A DNA stretch of 48,103 bases from Oligoflexia bacterium (GCA_023250675.1 JAHFAE010000014.1:1-48103), one strand, 5' to 3'. Positions 9,778 through 16,717 are shown, counted from the stretch's first letter. Numbers and translations: made by a program. Notes: generated by a model from the sequence alone, not told the origin.

Positions 9778-9828
9778 TAAGACCTCTGAACTCGTGATAT
9801 TTATACATAACGCTATGCAATAATTTTC

Positions 9829-9857
9829 TTGAATTGTTTACATGTGGATGGTATAAC
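9829..9857 (+). promoter_or_regulatory. Sigma-70-type promoter for the sigma-54 activator gene
   Basis: TTGAAT at 9829-9834 and TATAAC at 9852-9857 are separated by 17 nt, close to the consensus. It would give a leader of about 70 nt before the ATG at 9935, containing a small hairpin (TTCTCC...GGAGAA, about 9868-9886). Confidence 0.5.
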
Positions 9858-9934
9858 TTTCTTTCTCCTTCTGAGGGAGAATCGGGAGCTACCCCCGTCT
9901 CGCGCGGTAGTTTAGTTGTATGTGAGGTTGTAGT

Positions 9935-11035
9935 ATGAGTGAGTTTCAAGGTTCTGTTTCTCCTTCTAATCCTGTTCAAAATTCGAATCCCGTGGTCCCT
10001 GGCGCTCAGCGTGCTCAGCCAACGGTGAATTCTCAACAGATGATTTATAAATCCGAAGTCATGGGCCAATTAGTGCGCATGATTGAGCGCGTAGCTCCTT
10101 CGCAGGCCACAGTCCTTATTTTAGGCGAAAGTGGTAGCGGAAAGGAACTCATCGCCCGCTATGTTCATGAAAAAAGTGCTAGAAAGAACAAGCCTTTCGT
10201 CGCGATTAACTGTGGCGCTCTAAGAGAAACGCTTTTAGAAAGTGAACTCTTTGGTCATGAAAAAGGTTCTTTCACAGGAGCCTATACTAGAAAAATTGGT
10301 TTAGCAGAAATCGCTAACGGCGGAACTTTATTTTTAGATGAAATTGGAGAATTGACCCAAGGAATTCAATCCAAGCTACTCAGATTTTTGCAAGAAGGTG
10401 AGATCTACCGAGTTGGTGGTAAAGACCCGATTCGTGTTGATATTCGTTTGGTCTCTGCGACCAATCGTGATTTAGAAGCTGAAGTTGTAAAGCAAAATTT
10501 CAGAGAAGATCTCTATTATAGAATCAATACAATCACGGTTCATACTCCGCCTCTTCGCCGACGAAAAGATGATATTCCCCATCTTGTGGAGCACTTCTTG
10601 GCGCAAGGTAAGCACGGATACTTAGGCCGCGGTCGTCAGATGAGTCCCGAAGCAATGCAAATTCTTTTGAATTACAGCTGGCCTGGAAACATTCGCGAAC
10701 TCCAAAATGTCTGTGAACGCATGCAAATTTTAGCTGAAGGCCATATGATTATGGTTGGCGATTTACCCGATAATATTCGCCGCCCCAACGAGAAGGTCAA
10801 TGTGGAGGAATATGATCCCGATACGACTCTTCACGATGTTGAAAAACGTCATATCTTAAAGGCTCTGCACTATTTCAATGGTAATAAAACCCGTGCTGCA
10901 CACTCTTTAGGTATTACGATTAAGACCCTTTATAATAAGCTTCATATGTATGGTGAGTTTGAAAATTTCTCAGTTCATTCAAAACCAGAAGTCCCTTCAA
11001 ACGGAGTAAAGCCTTCTGATTCACCTGTAATGTAA
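9935..11035 (+). CDS. Sigma-54-dependent transcription activator without receiver domain
   Basis: This is an AAA+ bacterial enhancer-binding protein that remodels RNA polymerase-sigma54. After a short (about 35 aa), low-complexity Asn/Pro/Gln-rich N-terminus there is no receiver, GAF or PAS sensor. The AAA+ domain carries Walker A GESGSGKE (64-71), the sigma54-contact loop as GSFTGA (111-116, canonical GAFTGA), Walker [10 protein letters not shown] (131-139) and the arginine-finger region [11 protein letters not shown] Fis-type helix-turn-helix lies at about 315-350 ([21 protein letters not shown]). Such single-domain activators include flagellar regulators, and flagellin genes lie 1.3 kb away, but the target is an inference. 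The start has TGAGGT at a good distance, and a strong terminator follows. Confidence 0.88.
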   Translation: MSEFQGSVSPSNPVQNSNPVVPGAQRAQPTVNSQQMIYKSEVMGQLVRMIERVAPSQATVLILGESGSGKELIARYVHEKSARKNKPFVAINCGALRETLLESELFGHEKGSFTGAYTRKIGLAEIANGGTLFLDEIGELTQGIQSKLLRFLQEGEIYRVGGKDPIRVDIRLVSATNRDLEAEVVKQNFREDLYYRINTITVHTPPLRRRKDDIPHLVEHFLAQGKHGYLGRGRQMSPEAMQILLNYSWPGNIRELQNVCERMQILAEGHMIMVGDLPDNIRRPNEKVNVEEYDPDTTLHDVEKRHILKALHYFNGNKTRAAHSLGITIKTLYNKLHMYGEFENFSVHSKPEVPSNGVKPSDSPVM

Positions 11036-11057
11036 AATTATTAACTTCTAGAAATAA

Positions 11058-11090
11058 AAAGGCCCTTAAGCTTTTGGCTTAAGGGCCTTT
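11058..11090. terminator. Bidirectional intrinsic terminator
   Basis: A perfect 14-bp inverted repeat (AAAGGCCCTTAAGC / GCTTAAGGGCCTTT) with a 5-nt loop lies between two convergent genes. The minus-strand transcript continues into TTTTTAT, so it serves the 11115-11465 gene best, but it should also stop the sigma-54 activator transcript. Confidence 0.85.
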
Positions 11091-11114
11091 GAATTAATAA
11101 ACGTTTAATATCGT

Positions 11115-11465
11115 TTAAAAATATCCTTCGTCGTCCGACGACTCTTCTTCCTCCGAAGACGGGGTACCAAAATCATCATCGTCGTCGAAGTTTTCAAAAT
11201 CAGTTTCTTCTTTGCCAAATTCTTCGCCACCCAGCTCTGTGCCTTCTACGGGTTCTTCATGCTCGTGGCCTTCGTGACCATGCTCATGACCCTCCATACC
11301 CACGGCGGCTTGGGACGCGATTGCAGCCTTTTTCGTAGCTTTTTTGGGCGCTGCCTTTTTGGCTTTTTTTGCTGTTTTTTTCTTTGCAACTTTTTTAGCG
11401 ACCTTCTTAGTAGCTTTTTTGGCAACTTTCTTTTTCTTGGGGGCGGATTTTTTCTTTTTCGCCAT
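11115..11465 (-). CDS. Bipolar Lys/Ala-rich and Asp/Glu-rich small protein, histone H1-like
   Basis: The 116-residue protein has three zones. Residues 2-48 are almost only Lys and Ala with a few Pro, Val and Thr (AKKKKSAPKKKK, KKATKKVAKKVAKKK), like bacterial histone H1-like and other nucleoid proteins. Residues 59-69 are a His/Glu/Gly run (GHEHGHEGHEH) that could bind metal. Residues 70-113 are strongly acidic with DDDDD and EEEE runs, and the chain ends in GYF. No globular domain is predicted. The ATG has AGAGGAG eight nucleotides upstream and a strong terminator follows, so this is a real expressed gene. The Lys tail suggests DNA or RNA binding and the acidic tail a charge-masking or partner role; both are inferences. 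Confidence 0.8.
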   Translation of the reverse strand: MAKKKKSAPKKKKVAKKATKKVAKKVAKKKTAKKAKKAAPKKATKKAAIASQAAVGMEGHEHGHEGHEHEEPVEGTELGGEEFGKEETDFENFDDDDDFGTPSSEEEESSDDEGYF

Positions 11466-11672
11466 GGTGCTTTCTCCTCTAACACTGGTAATCGAACTAC
11501 ATGATTATGAGAAGAGACCGCCTTTGCTGCAAACAAAAAAATAAGAATGTTTTAACTCTTTATAGCCCCCATAACGCGCCGAGCTAGTGTGATTCGCAAA
11601 ATATTGCATTTTTCAAATTTCAAATCGAGACTTATAAATATTCGAAATTATTAAAAGAAAGCTAGAAACCAA

Positions 11673-12230
11673 ATGCGACTGCTCTTTTTAGGTCTGATTC
11701 CAGTCATTGTTTTTTGGTTGGTTGAAGAAAAATTTGGAACCCTCTGGGGTATTATCGCAGCTATTGTTTGGGCTGTTGGTGAATGTGTTTTTGAATATAC
11801 TCAAAAAAAAAGAGTGGATCGATTAACACTCATTAGTACCGGATTAGTCGTGGGTCTTGGAGCTCTTGGTGCTTGGTTAGACAAAAGTGTCATATTTAAA
11901 TTTCAACCCGTAATAATTGAAATCATATTTGCCGCGGTTTTAATTTGGGGTGGGAGGAGGGGAGAGCCCCTTCTTTTAAAAATGGCCCGCCAATCAAGGC
12001 CAGAAGTTTTTGCAAATCAGCGCGAAGAGATTCTTCAAAAACAAAGTGCTTTGATGGCGAGGATGACAAGAAATCTCATTTGGTTGCTAATTATCCACAG
12101 CGCCTTCTTGTCTTACGTAGCGATAAACGGAACTACAGGGGAGTGGGCGTTTTGGAAAGGTATTGGTTTTAATGTTTTCCTCGTAGTCTGGATTGGGGGA
12201 GAGTTTCTCTTGCTCCGGTTAAAGCGGTAG
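11673..12230 (+). CDS. YciB/IspZ-like inner-membrane protein
   Basis: The 185-residue polytopic protein resembles the intracellular septation protein A (YciB/IspZ) family, which is needed for normal envelope synthesis and septation. Features in common are an N-terminal helix with FWLVEEKFGT, the segment VFEYTQKKRVDRLTLIS followed by two hydrophobic helices, the KFQP motif before a further helix with the IWGGRRGEPLL turn, and a C-terminal pair of helices with GEWAFWKGIGFNVF. About five membrane spans are visible. The similarity is at the level of pattern, not close identity, so it could be a distant relative. It is monocistronic, with a terminator shared with the convergent flagellin gene. Confidence 0.72.
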   Translation: MRLLFLGLIPVIVFWLVEEKFGTLWGIIAAIVWAVGECVFEYTQKKRVDRLTLISTGLVVGLGALGAWLDKSVIFKFQPVIIEIIFAAVLIWGGRRGEPLLLKMARQSRPEVFANQREEILQKQSALMARMTRNLIWLLIIHSAFLSYVAINGTTGEWAFWKGIGFNVFLVVWIGGEFLLLRLKR

Positions 12231-12289
12231 GGCGTTGGCTCGTTCTTTCATGGGATTTTGAAGGTCCAATTATAGCCTCTGACGAAAAA

Positions 12290-12315
12290 AAAAGAGCCGG
12301 TTACCCGGCTCTTTT
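12290..12315. terminator. Bidirectional intrinsic terminator between yciB-like gene and flagellin gene
   Basis: AAAAGAGCCGG and CCGGCTCTTTT form a perfect 11-bp stem around a TTAC loop. On the minus strand the stem runs into nine consecutive T residues, so it is a strong terminator for the flagellin gene; on the plus strand four T residues follow. Confidence 0.88.
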
Positions 12316-12337
12316 CCAAAAATAAAATTCTCAAACC

Positions 12338-13171
12338 TCAGCCTAATAGCTTTAATGCGATGCTGGGAACTTGGTTGGCTTGAGCCAGGGTTGCAGTACC
12401 AGCTTGCAATAAAACACTATTTCGGGCCAACTCCGCAGTTGCATTCGCAACGTCCGTATCGCGAATCCGACTGTTAGCAGAACTAATATTTTCTTCTGAA
12501 ATACTTAAGTTCTGTACAGTGGATGTGAGACGGTTTTGCAAAGCACCTAAATTGGCTCGAGTTGAGTTAACGCGAGTGTGGGCCTCGTCCAGTAAGGCCA
12601 AAGCTACTTGTGCTCCTTCCTTAGAGGTGTAGTCGATCCCCTCCATACCGAGCGAATCAAGAGTTGTCTTGTTATCCGCGGCATGAAAAGTGATTCGATC
12701 TTCAAACTCATCGTTATGGATACCCACTTGAAAGTCAAAATTCATGGAAGTGCCATCCAAGAGGTTGTTTGAACCCCACTTAGTGGACTTCGTGATACGT
12801 TGAACTTCGTCTTTCAGTTGTTGGACCTCGACGTTAACCATTCCTCTTTCTACGTCACCGACAGTATCTGATGCTGCTTGGATCCCTAGTTCGCGCAAGC
12901 GGGTAATGATGTTTGAAATTTCATTCAAACCACCCTCTGCAACTTGAACCATGGAGATACCGTCGTTGGCATTTCTATTGGCTTGGCGGGTTGATCGAAT
13001 CTCCGCCTTCATTTGCTCTGAAATCGCAAGGCCTGCAGCGTCGTCGCCGGCTTTATTGATCCGGCTTCCGCTACTGAGCTTTGCGTAGCTATCAGCAATA
13101 TTCATCTGAGAATTGCCCAAACTTCTCTGGGCATTAATCGATGCAATATTGGTTGAAACTCTAAATCCCAT
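12338..13171 (-). CDS. fliC: Flagellin (first of two paralogues)
   Basis: Flagellin is exported by the flagellar type III system and polymerises into the filament. The 277-residue protein consists of the conserved N-terminal D0/D1 helices (MGFRVSTNIASINAQRSL, then NRNANDGISMVQVAEGGL) and C-terminal D1/D0 helices (NSRIRDTDVANATAEL to SIALKLLG), with only a short central region, so the variable D2/D3 outer domains are absent. It is highly similar to the paralogue at 14574-15407 but differs in the centre (for example TSMNFDFQVGIHNDEFED). The start has AGGAGG seven nucleotides upstream. A sigma-28-like promoter and a long structured leader precede it, and a strong terminator follows, so it is transcribed alone. 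Confidence 0.97.
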   Translation of the reverse strand: MGFRVSTNIASINAQRSLGNSQMNIADSYAKLSSGSRINKAGDDAAGLAISEQMKAEIRSTRQANRNANDGISMVQVAEGGLNEISNIITRLRELGIQAASDTVGDVERGMVNVEVQQLKDEVQRITKSTKWGSNNLLDGTSMNFDFQVGIHNDEFEDRITFHAADNKTTLDSLGMEGIDYTSKEGAQVALALLDEAHTRVNSTRANLGALQNRLTSTVQNLSISEENISSANSRIRDTDVANATAELARNSVLLQAGTATLAQANQVPSIALKLLG

Positions 13172-13436
13172 GACTATCCTCCTGTCATACCTTCTTCTCC
13201 TTCCGTGAATGATCCGGCGGTAAAATCATCTTACCGTGGTGGGCCTCCAAGCCCGGGTTGCTTTCGATTTTGAGCAGAAACTCTAAAATCCTTTTAAGTA
13301 GTTGCTAACTTCGCTGCTCTTCCTTCGAGCCATGCCTCCTTTCATTAATAGAAGCGATTTAAGTTATCGCTCCGCCCTTTCCATTGGGCGTGATGGGACT
13401 AAAACAGGCAGAAATTTCCCAACTCCACCTGCATAA
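13172..13436 (-). promoter_or_regulatory. Structured flagellin 5' leader with four-codon upstream ORF
   Basis: About 265 nt lie between the predicted transcription start and the flagellin ATG. The leader holds a hairpin with GGA in its loop (TAAAAGGATTTTA, 13284-13296), a CCCGGG...GGCCC segment (13241-13257), a hairpin CGGTAA...TTACCG (13218-13236) and, after AAGGAG, a mini-ORF ATG-ACA-GGA-GGA-TAG at 13174-13188. The GGAGGA of the mini-ORF is the Shine-Dalgarno of flagellin, whose ATG starts 2 nt after the mini-ORF stop. The same elements occur in the leader of the second flagellin gene. Role in regulation is an inference. Confidence 0.6.
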
Positions 13437-13441
13437 GAAAC

Positions 13442-13468
13442 TTTTCGGGGAAAAGAGTAACTTCTTGA
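13442..13468 (-). promoter_or_regulatory. Sigma-28 (FliA)-like promoter of first flagellin gene
   Basis: Read on the minus strand, TCAAGAAG (13468-13461), 11 nt, then CCCGAAAA (13449-13442). This matches the enterobacterial FliA layout TAAAGTTT-N11-GCCGATAA with identical spacing and 6/8 matches in the -10 box. The second flagellin gene has the same arrangement. Confidence 0.7.
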
Positions 13469-13500
13469 CAGGATCAAGGGCTAATTTCGAAGGAATTGTG

Positions 13501-13536
13501 AAAAAAAACGACATAAATTTTGAATTGAGATCGTCG
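13501..13536 (-). terminator. Probable intrinsic terminator after the glycerophosphodiesterase gene
   Basis: On the minus strand an imperfect stem (CGACGAT...ATGTCG outside, AATT...AATT inside) at 13536-13509 is followed by eight T residues (13508-13501). It lies after the stop at 13600 and just before the flagellin promoter, so it would separate the two transcripts. The stem is AT-rich and has a bulge, so strength is uncertain. Confidence 0.5.
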
Positions 13537-13599
13537 ACAATTTCAGGTGAGGTCATATTATTGACAGTCTAAGGACTAGGTTTTGATACGAGAGTCTGT

Positions 13600-14525
13600 T
13601 TAATAATGTGAAAACGATTGGGTTTCTAAAAATTTAATGAGACTTCGAGGGTCATCAGAAATTATTCCATCGACTTTAAGGTCAAGAAGTTTTTTCCAAG
13701 CTCCCGAATCATTTGCCGTCCAAGGAATAATCTTAGAATTGAGACTGTGGATTTTTTCTATAGTTTTTTTGTTCAAATTCGGCATATCCCATTGGGGCGA
13801 AATAATTTCAGCATTCAAAATTTTCGCAGTTCGGGCCAAATCCTCTCCCGGATCCTCGGAGAGTGCGGCAATGGTGATCGATTTATCTAACGCTTTTGCA
13901 GCCACAAGAGTTCGGTAATCAAATGATTGCAGCGTAGATCGCCTTAACATTCCAAACTTTTTGACGTTTTCATACCACAGGCGGGCAAACTCTGATGGAG
14001 CCACCGGGTGATCATCTCTATCAATATCTCGAAATGATTTTGTCTCAATATTAAACATGACCGGAGTTTTTTTAAATCTCTTTTCTTTTTGATAACCATT
14101 TCAAATACTTCATCTAAAGTAGGAATTTTTGTTGCCGAATGAACTTGATTCTTAAAGCGGGGATAATCTTTGGAGCCGCAATCGTATTGTTTTATCTGGT
14201 CCAAAGTAAGTTCATGAATAAAAGGAGCTTGTTTGGGATCGACGGGTTTTCCCTCGTGGTCCAGACAGATCAACGCATTAATTCTCGGGTCGTGACTGAT
14301 AACCAAATGGCCATCTTTAGAGAGGGCGAGATCCATTTCTAGAACATCAACCCCAAGGTCCATGGCATATTCAAAGGCGATAAGGGAATTTTCAGGACGA
14401 AGAGCGCGACAACCTCGGTGGCCTTGAACTTCAATGCCAAGGTGCTTTCCAGCGAATACGTCTTGAGTGAAAATAAGAAAAAATAAACCTAAGAAGAAAA
14501 ACAATGTGAAGTAACTTTTTGCCAT
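13600..14525 (-). pseudogene. Secreted glycerophosphodiester phosphodiesterase, interrupted by a -1 frameshift at an A7 run
   Basis: GDPD enzymes hydrolyse glycerophosphodiesters to glycerol 3-phosphate and an alcohol. The first frame, from the ATG at 14525 (AAGGGG upstream), starts with a signal peptide ending near DVFAG, then has the catalytic motif HRGCRALRPENS and MDLALSKDGHLVISHD. After codon 153 it continues into unrelated sequence. The second frame (stop at 13600) supplies the missing half: MFNIETKS, LQSFDYRT, IIPWTANDSG and DGIISDDP. The two join exactly by a -1 shift on A AAA AAA (13... positions 14073-14067), giving 308 residues, a normal family length. This could be a broken gene, a sequencing error in a homopolymer, or recoding. 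It sits between the flagellin paralogues on the same strand, 48 nt after the second one, and may be cotranscribed with it. Confidence 0.75.
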
Positions 14526-14573
14526 ATCAGACCCCTTTTGATTAAAAGGTGATACGAAAAAGTCTATAGTCAA

Positions 14574-15407
14574 TCAACCTATTAATTTAAGCGCGATACT
14601 AGGAACTTGATTAGCTTGAGCTAGAGTTGAAGTTCCCGCCTGAAGTAAAACATTGTTACGAGAAAGTTCTGCCGTGGCATTGGCCACGTCGGTGTCTCGA
14701 ATGCGGCTATTGGCAGCACTCATGTTTTCTTCAGATATTCCCAAATTTTGCACGGTAGAAACCAGTCTATTCTGAAGAGCCCCTAAGTTTGCTCTTGTTG
14801 AATTTACCTTAGTATGGGCAGCGTCAAGTAGGCTCAACGAAGTTTGTGAACCCTCTTTAGTGCTAAAGTCGATACCGGCTAATTCTAATGCTTCCAGTGT
14901 AGCTGAATTTTCACCTGCATGGAATGTGATTCTATCTTCAAATGGATCGTTATGAATTCCAATTTGGAAGTCAAAGTTGGGAGACTGTCCATCGAGAAGT
15001 CCCGTTTTACCCCATTTCGTACCCAAAGCAATTCTTTGGATTTCATCTTTGAGCTGTCTTACTTCCACGTTTGTCATGGCCCGCTCTACGTCGCCGACAG
15101 TATCAGAAGAAGTTTGAATGCCCAACTCACGAAGCCTCGTAATCATATTTGAAATTTCGTTTAATCCGCCCTCGGCCGTTTGTACCATGGAGATACCATC
15201 GTTGGCGTTTCGGTTGGCTTGTCGGGTAGACCTGATTTCGGCTTTTAATTGTTCTGATATGGCCAGGCCGGCGGCGTCGTCACCTGCCTTATTGATCCGA
15301 CTACCGCTTGCAAGTTTTGCATAGCTGTCGGCAATATTCATCTGTGCGGTGCCCAGACTTCTTTGACCGTTTATAGATGCAATATTGGTTGAAATTCTAA
15401 ATCCCAT
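14574..15407 (-). CDS. fliC: Flagellin (second of two paralogues)
   Basis: This is a 277-residue flagellin of the same short type as the one at 12338-13171, with N-terminal MGFRISTNIASINGQRSL, NRNANDGISMVQTAEGGL and C-terminal NSRIRDTDVANATAELSR to SIALKLIG. Central residues differ from the paralogue (QSPNFDFQIGIHNDPFED, ENSATLEALELAGIDFS), and synonymous changes are numerous, so the duplication is not recent. The start has GGGAGG upstream. A sigma-28-like promoter and a leader of the same architecture precede it. No strong terminator separates it from the glycerophosphodiesterase gene 48 nt downstream; only a weak CTTTT/AAAAG hairpin is present. Confidence 0.97.
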   Translation of the reverse strand: MGFRISTNIASINGQRSLGTAQMNIADSYAKLASGSRINKAGDDAAGLAISEQLKAEIRSTRQANRNANDGISMVQTAEGGLNEISNMITRLRELGIQTSSDTVGDVERAMTNVEVRQLKDEIQRIALGTKWGKTGLLDGQSPNFDFQIGIHNDPFEDRITFHAGENSATLEALELAGIDFSTKEGSQTSLSLLDAAHTKVNSTRANLGALQNRLVSTVQNLGISEENMSAANSRIRDTDVANATAELSRNNVLLQAGTSTLAQANQVPSIALKLIG

Positions 15408-15677
15408 GCGCCTAGCCTCCCGTCATACCTAATTCTCCTTCCATGCGTTTTTCCTACAGCGTTTTCGCTGGGGGGCTTCCTAACCCGGGGTGATTAACTA
15501 CTGAGCTTCTGATTAAAAATCCTTTTAATACTTACTACTAACTGCTTTTTACTGCCTTAGTGGTATACTGCTCTTCCGGTTAATTCCCCTCTTTGGTACA
15601 ACGCCCGTTCCTGGGGCTTCGATGGGATCTGAACCGAATGTACTTGGAAGATTTATTTATTTATCGTCCATGCACAA
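15408..15677 (-). promoter_or_regulatory. Structured flagellin 5' leader with four-codon upstream ORF (second copy)
   Basis: The approximately 270-nt leader mirrors that of the first flagellin gene. It contains TTAAAAGGATTTTTAA (15513-15528, GGA in the loop), CCCCGGGTTAGGAAGCC (ending about 15474), a CAGCG-AAAA-CGCTG hairpin (15457-15470) and, after AAGGAG, the mini-ORF ATG-ACG-GGA-GGC-TAG at 15412-15426. The mini-ORF stop lies 4 nt before the flagellin ATG. Between these blocks the two leaders are strongly diverged. The region carries no protein gene of ordinary size. Confidence 0.6.
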
Positions 15678-15682
15678 ATTAC

Positions 15683-15709
15683 TCTTCGGGATGCGAGACG
15701 GATTCTTGA
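15683..15709 (-). promoter_or_regulatory. Sigma-28 (FliA)-like promoter of second flagellin gene
   Basis: Minus strand: TCAAGAAT (15709-15702), 11 nt, then CCCGAAGA (15690-15683). Spacing equals the FliA consensus and equals that of the first flagellin gene; the -10 box matches GCCGATAA at 5/8 positions, with the CCGA core intact. Confidence 0.68.
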
Positions 15710-15760
15710 CGGGCCTTAAGTTTAGATTATTATTTTTTGTGAGTATCTACTAAGCGCTAT

Positions 15761-16717
15761 CTAAGAATTTTCTAGTTTTACGTCCTGTGAAAGCGTCAAA
15801 AATTCATTGATTTCCCTAGCTGTCCATTCAGGTTCTTCTTCTTGTAGGTGGTGACCGGCTGCAGAATGTATCTTTATTTTACTTGAAGGCAAACAATGAT
15901 GAAGTTCAATTCCAAATTTCATAGGAACAAAATTGTCTTTTTGTCCAAGCAAGATCAAAATTTTGCGTGACGTGTTTTTGAGACGTGAAATGAGAGTAGA
16001 ATCCATGAGCGAATCAAATGAATTTACAAATGCCCGAATACTATCTTCATCTTTCATGTACGGAGACAAGTAGGTGTCAATTGTTTGGTTGGTGATATTC
16101 TTTTGGTCGCTATAGAGTTTCTTTAAAATGATTCGTATAAATCTTCGAGTGACAAATGGTCTAAATACGTTGGTCAAAAACTTAATTTTTCTTAGATCAA
16201 ATCTTACGATTCGTGGATCATGGGCAGAATTAATGAGCACGAGACCAGCTATGCCTTGAGGATTTTGGATAAGCATCTCAGCTGCGATGGCGCCCCCCAT
16301 GCTATTGCCTACCAAGACACATTTGTTTACTCCATTTGCTTCTAAAAACTTGGTAAGCAATCTTGCCTGTGACGAAAGATCATAGTTGGCATTCTTTGGC
16401 TTGTCGGATAAGCCAAATCCCATAATATCGACGGACCAAATTCTAAAACTATTTTCTAGATAGGGAATCAACTTTCGCCAGCAGTAAATGCTGGCGCCGA
16501 TGCCATGCAAGAGTAATAGGTTCTCACCGCGTCCCTGCTCGGTGTAGTGAAGTCTAACCCCGTCTACGGAGCAATATTTGCTCTTATCGGTGATCAAAAA
16601 ATTTGCATCCTTGAAAACTTTGCGCCAAAGAAATTTTCTCTTTACAAAATAAATCAGCCAAATTGCAAGGGGCACGAAGACGGCAAAACAAAGAATGGTA
16701 TTAAAAGTTAGATTCAA
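15761..16717 (-). CDS. Alpha/beta hydrolase with N-terminal membrane anchor
   Basis: The 318-residue protein has one hydrophobic N-terminal segment (about 7-25) followed by basic residues, then an alpha/beta-hydrolase fold: oxyanion-hole HGIG (71-74), VDIMGFGLSDKP, nucleophile elbow GNSMGG with Ser139, acid Asp261 in LGQKDNFVP and a His near 289-290 in AAGHHLQEEEP. Substrate is unknown; esterase, lipase and C-C hydrolase activities all occur in this fold. There is no in-frame ATG near the start, and the frame begins with TTG at 16717, overlapping the TGA of the upstream small gene as TTGA. This argues for translational coupling with that gene. Confidence 0.82.
   Translation of the reverse strand: MNLTFNTILCFAVFVPLAIWLIYFVKRKFLWRKVFKDANFLITDKSKYCSVDGVRLHYTEQGRGENLLLLHGIGASIYCWRKLIPYLENSFRIWSVDIMGFGLSDKPKNANYDLSSQARLLTKFLEANGVNKCVLVGNSMGGAIAAEMLIQNPQGIAGLVLINSAHDPRIVRFDLRKIKFLTNVFRPFVTRRFIRIILKKLYSDQKNITNQTIDTYLSPYMKDEDSIRAFVNSFDSLMDSTLISRLKNTSRKILILLGQKDNFVPMKFGIELHHCLPSSKIKIHSAAGHHLQEEEPEWTAREINEFLTLSQDVKLENS

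Noticed and set aside
9752-10069. 105-codon minus-strand frame between the recombinase and activator genes
   Set aside because: It covers the activator promoter and coding start in antisense, and its sequence is Arg/His/Thr-rich with no recognisable feature.
11246-11536. Second minus-strand frame overlapping the bipolar protein gene
   Set aside because: It is the Lys codon run read in another frame (Pro/Lys/Arg-rich), without a ribosome-binding site; the 11115-11465 frame has AGAGGAG and a terminator.
13172-13436. Cyclic-di-GMP (GEMM) riboswitch in the flagellin leaders
   Set aside because: Such riboswitches would fit motility genes, but the conserved GCAAA-CC and tetraloop receptor parts are not present in either leader.
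15655-15668. CGATAA boxes in both flagellin leaders as alternative sigma-28 -10 elements
   Set aside because: GACGATAA (leader 2) and AGCGATAA (leader 1) lie at different distances from the genes and have no -35 box at the right spacing; the TCAAGAA...CCCGAARAG pair fits both genes better.
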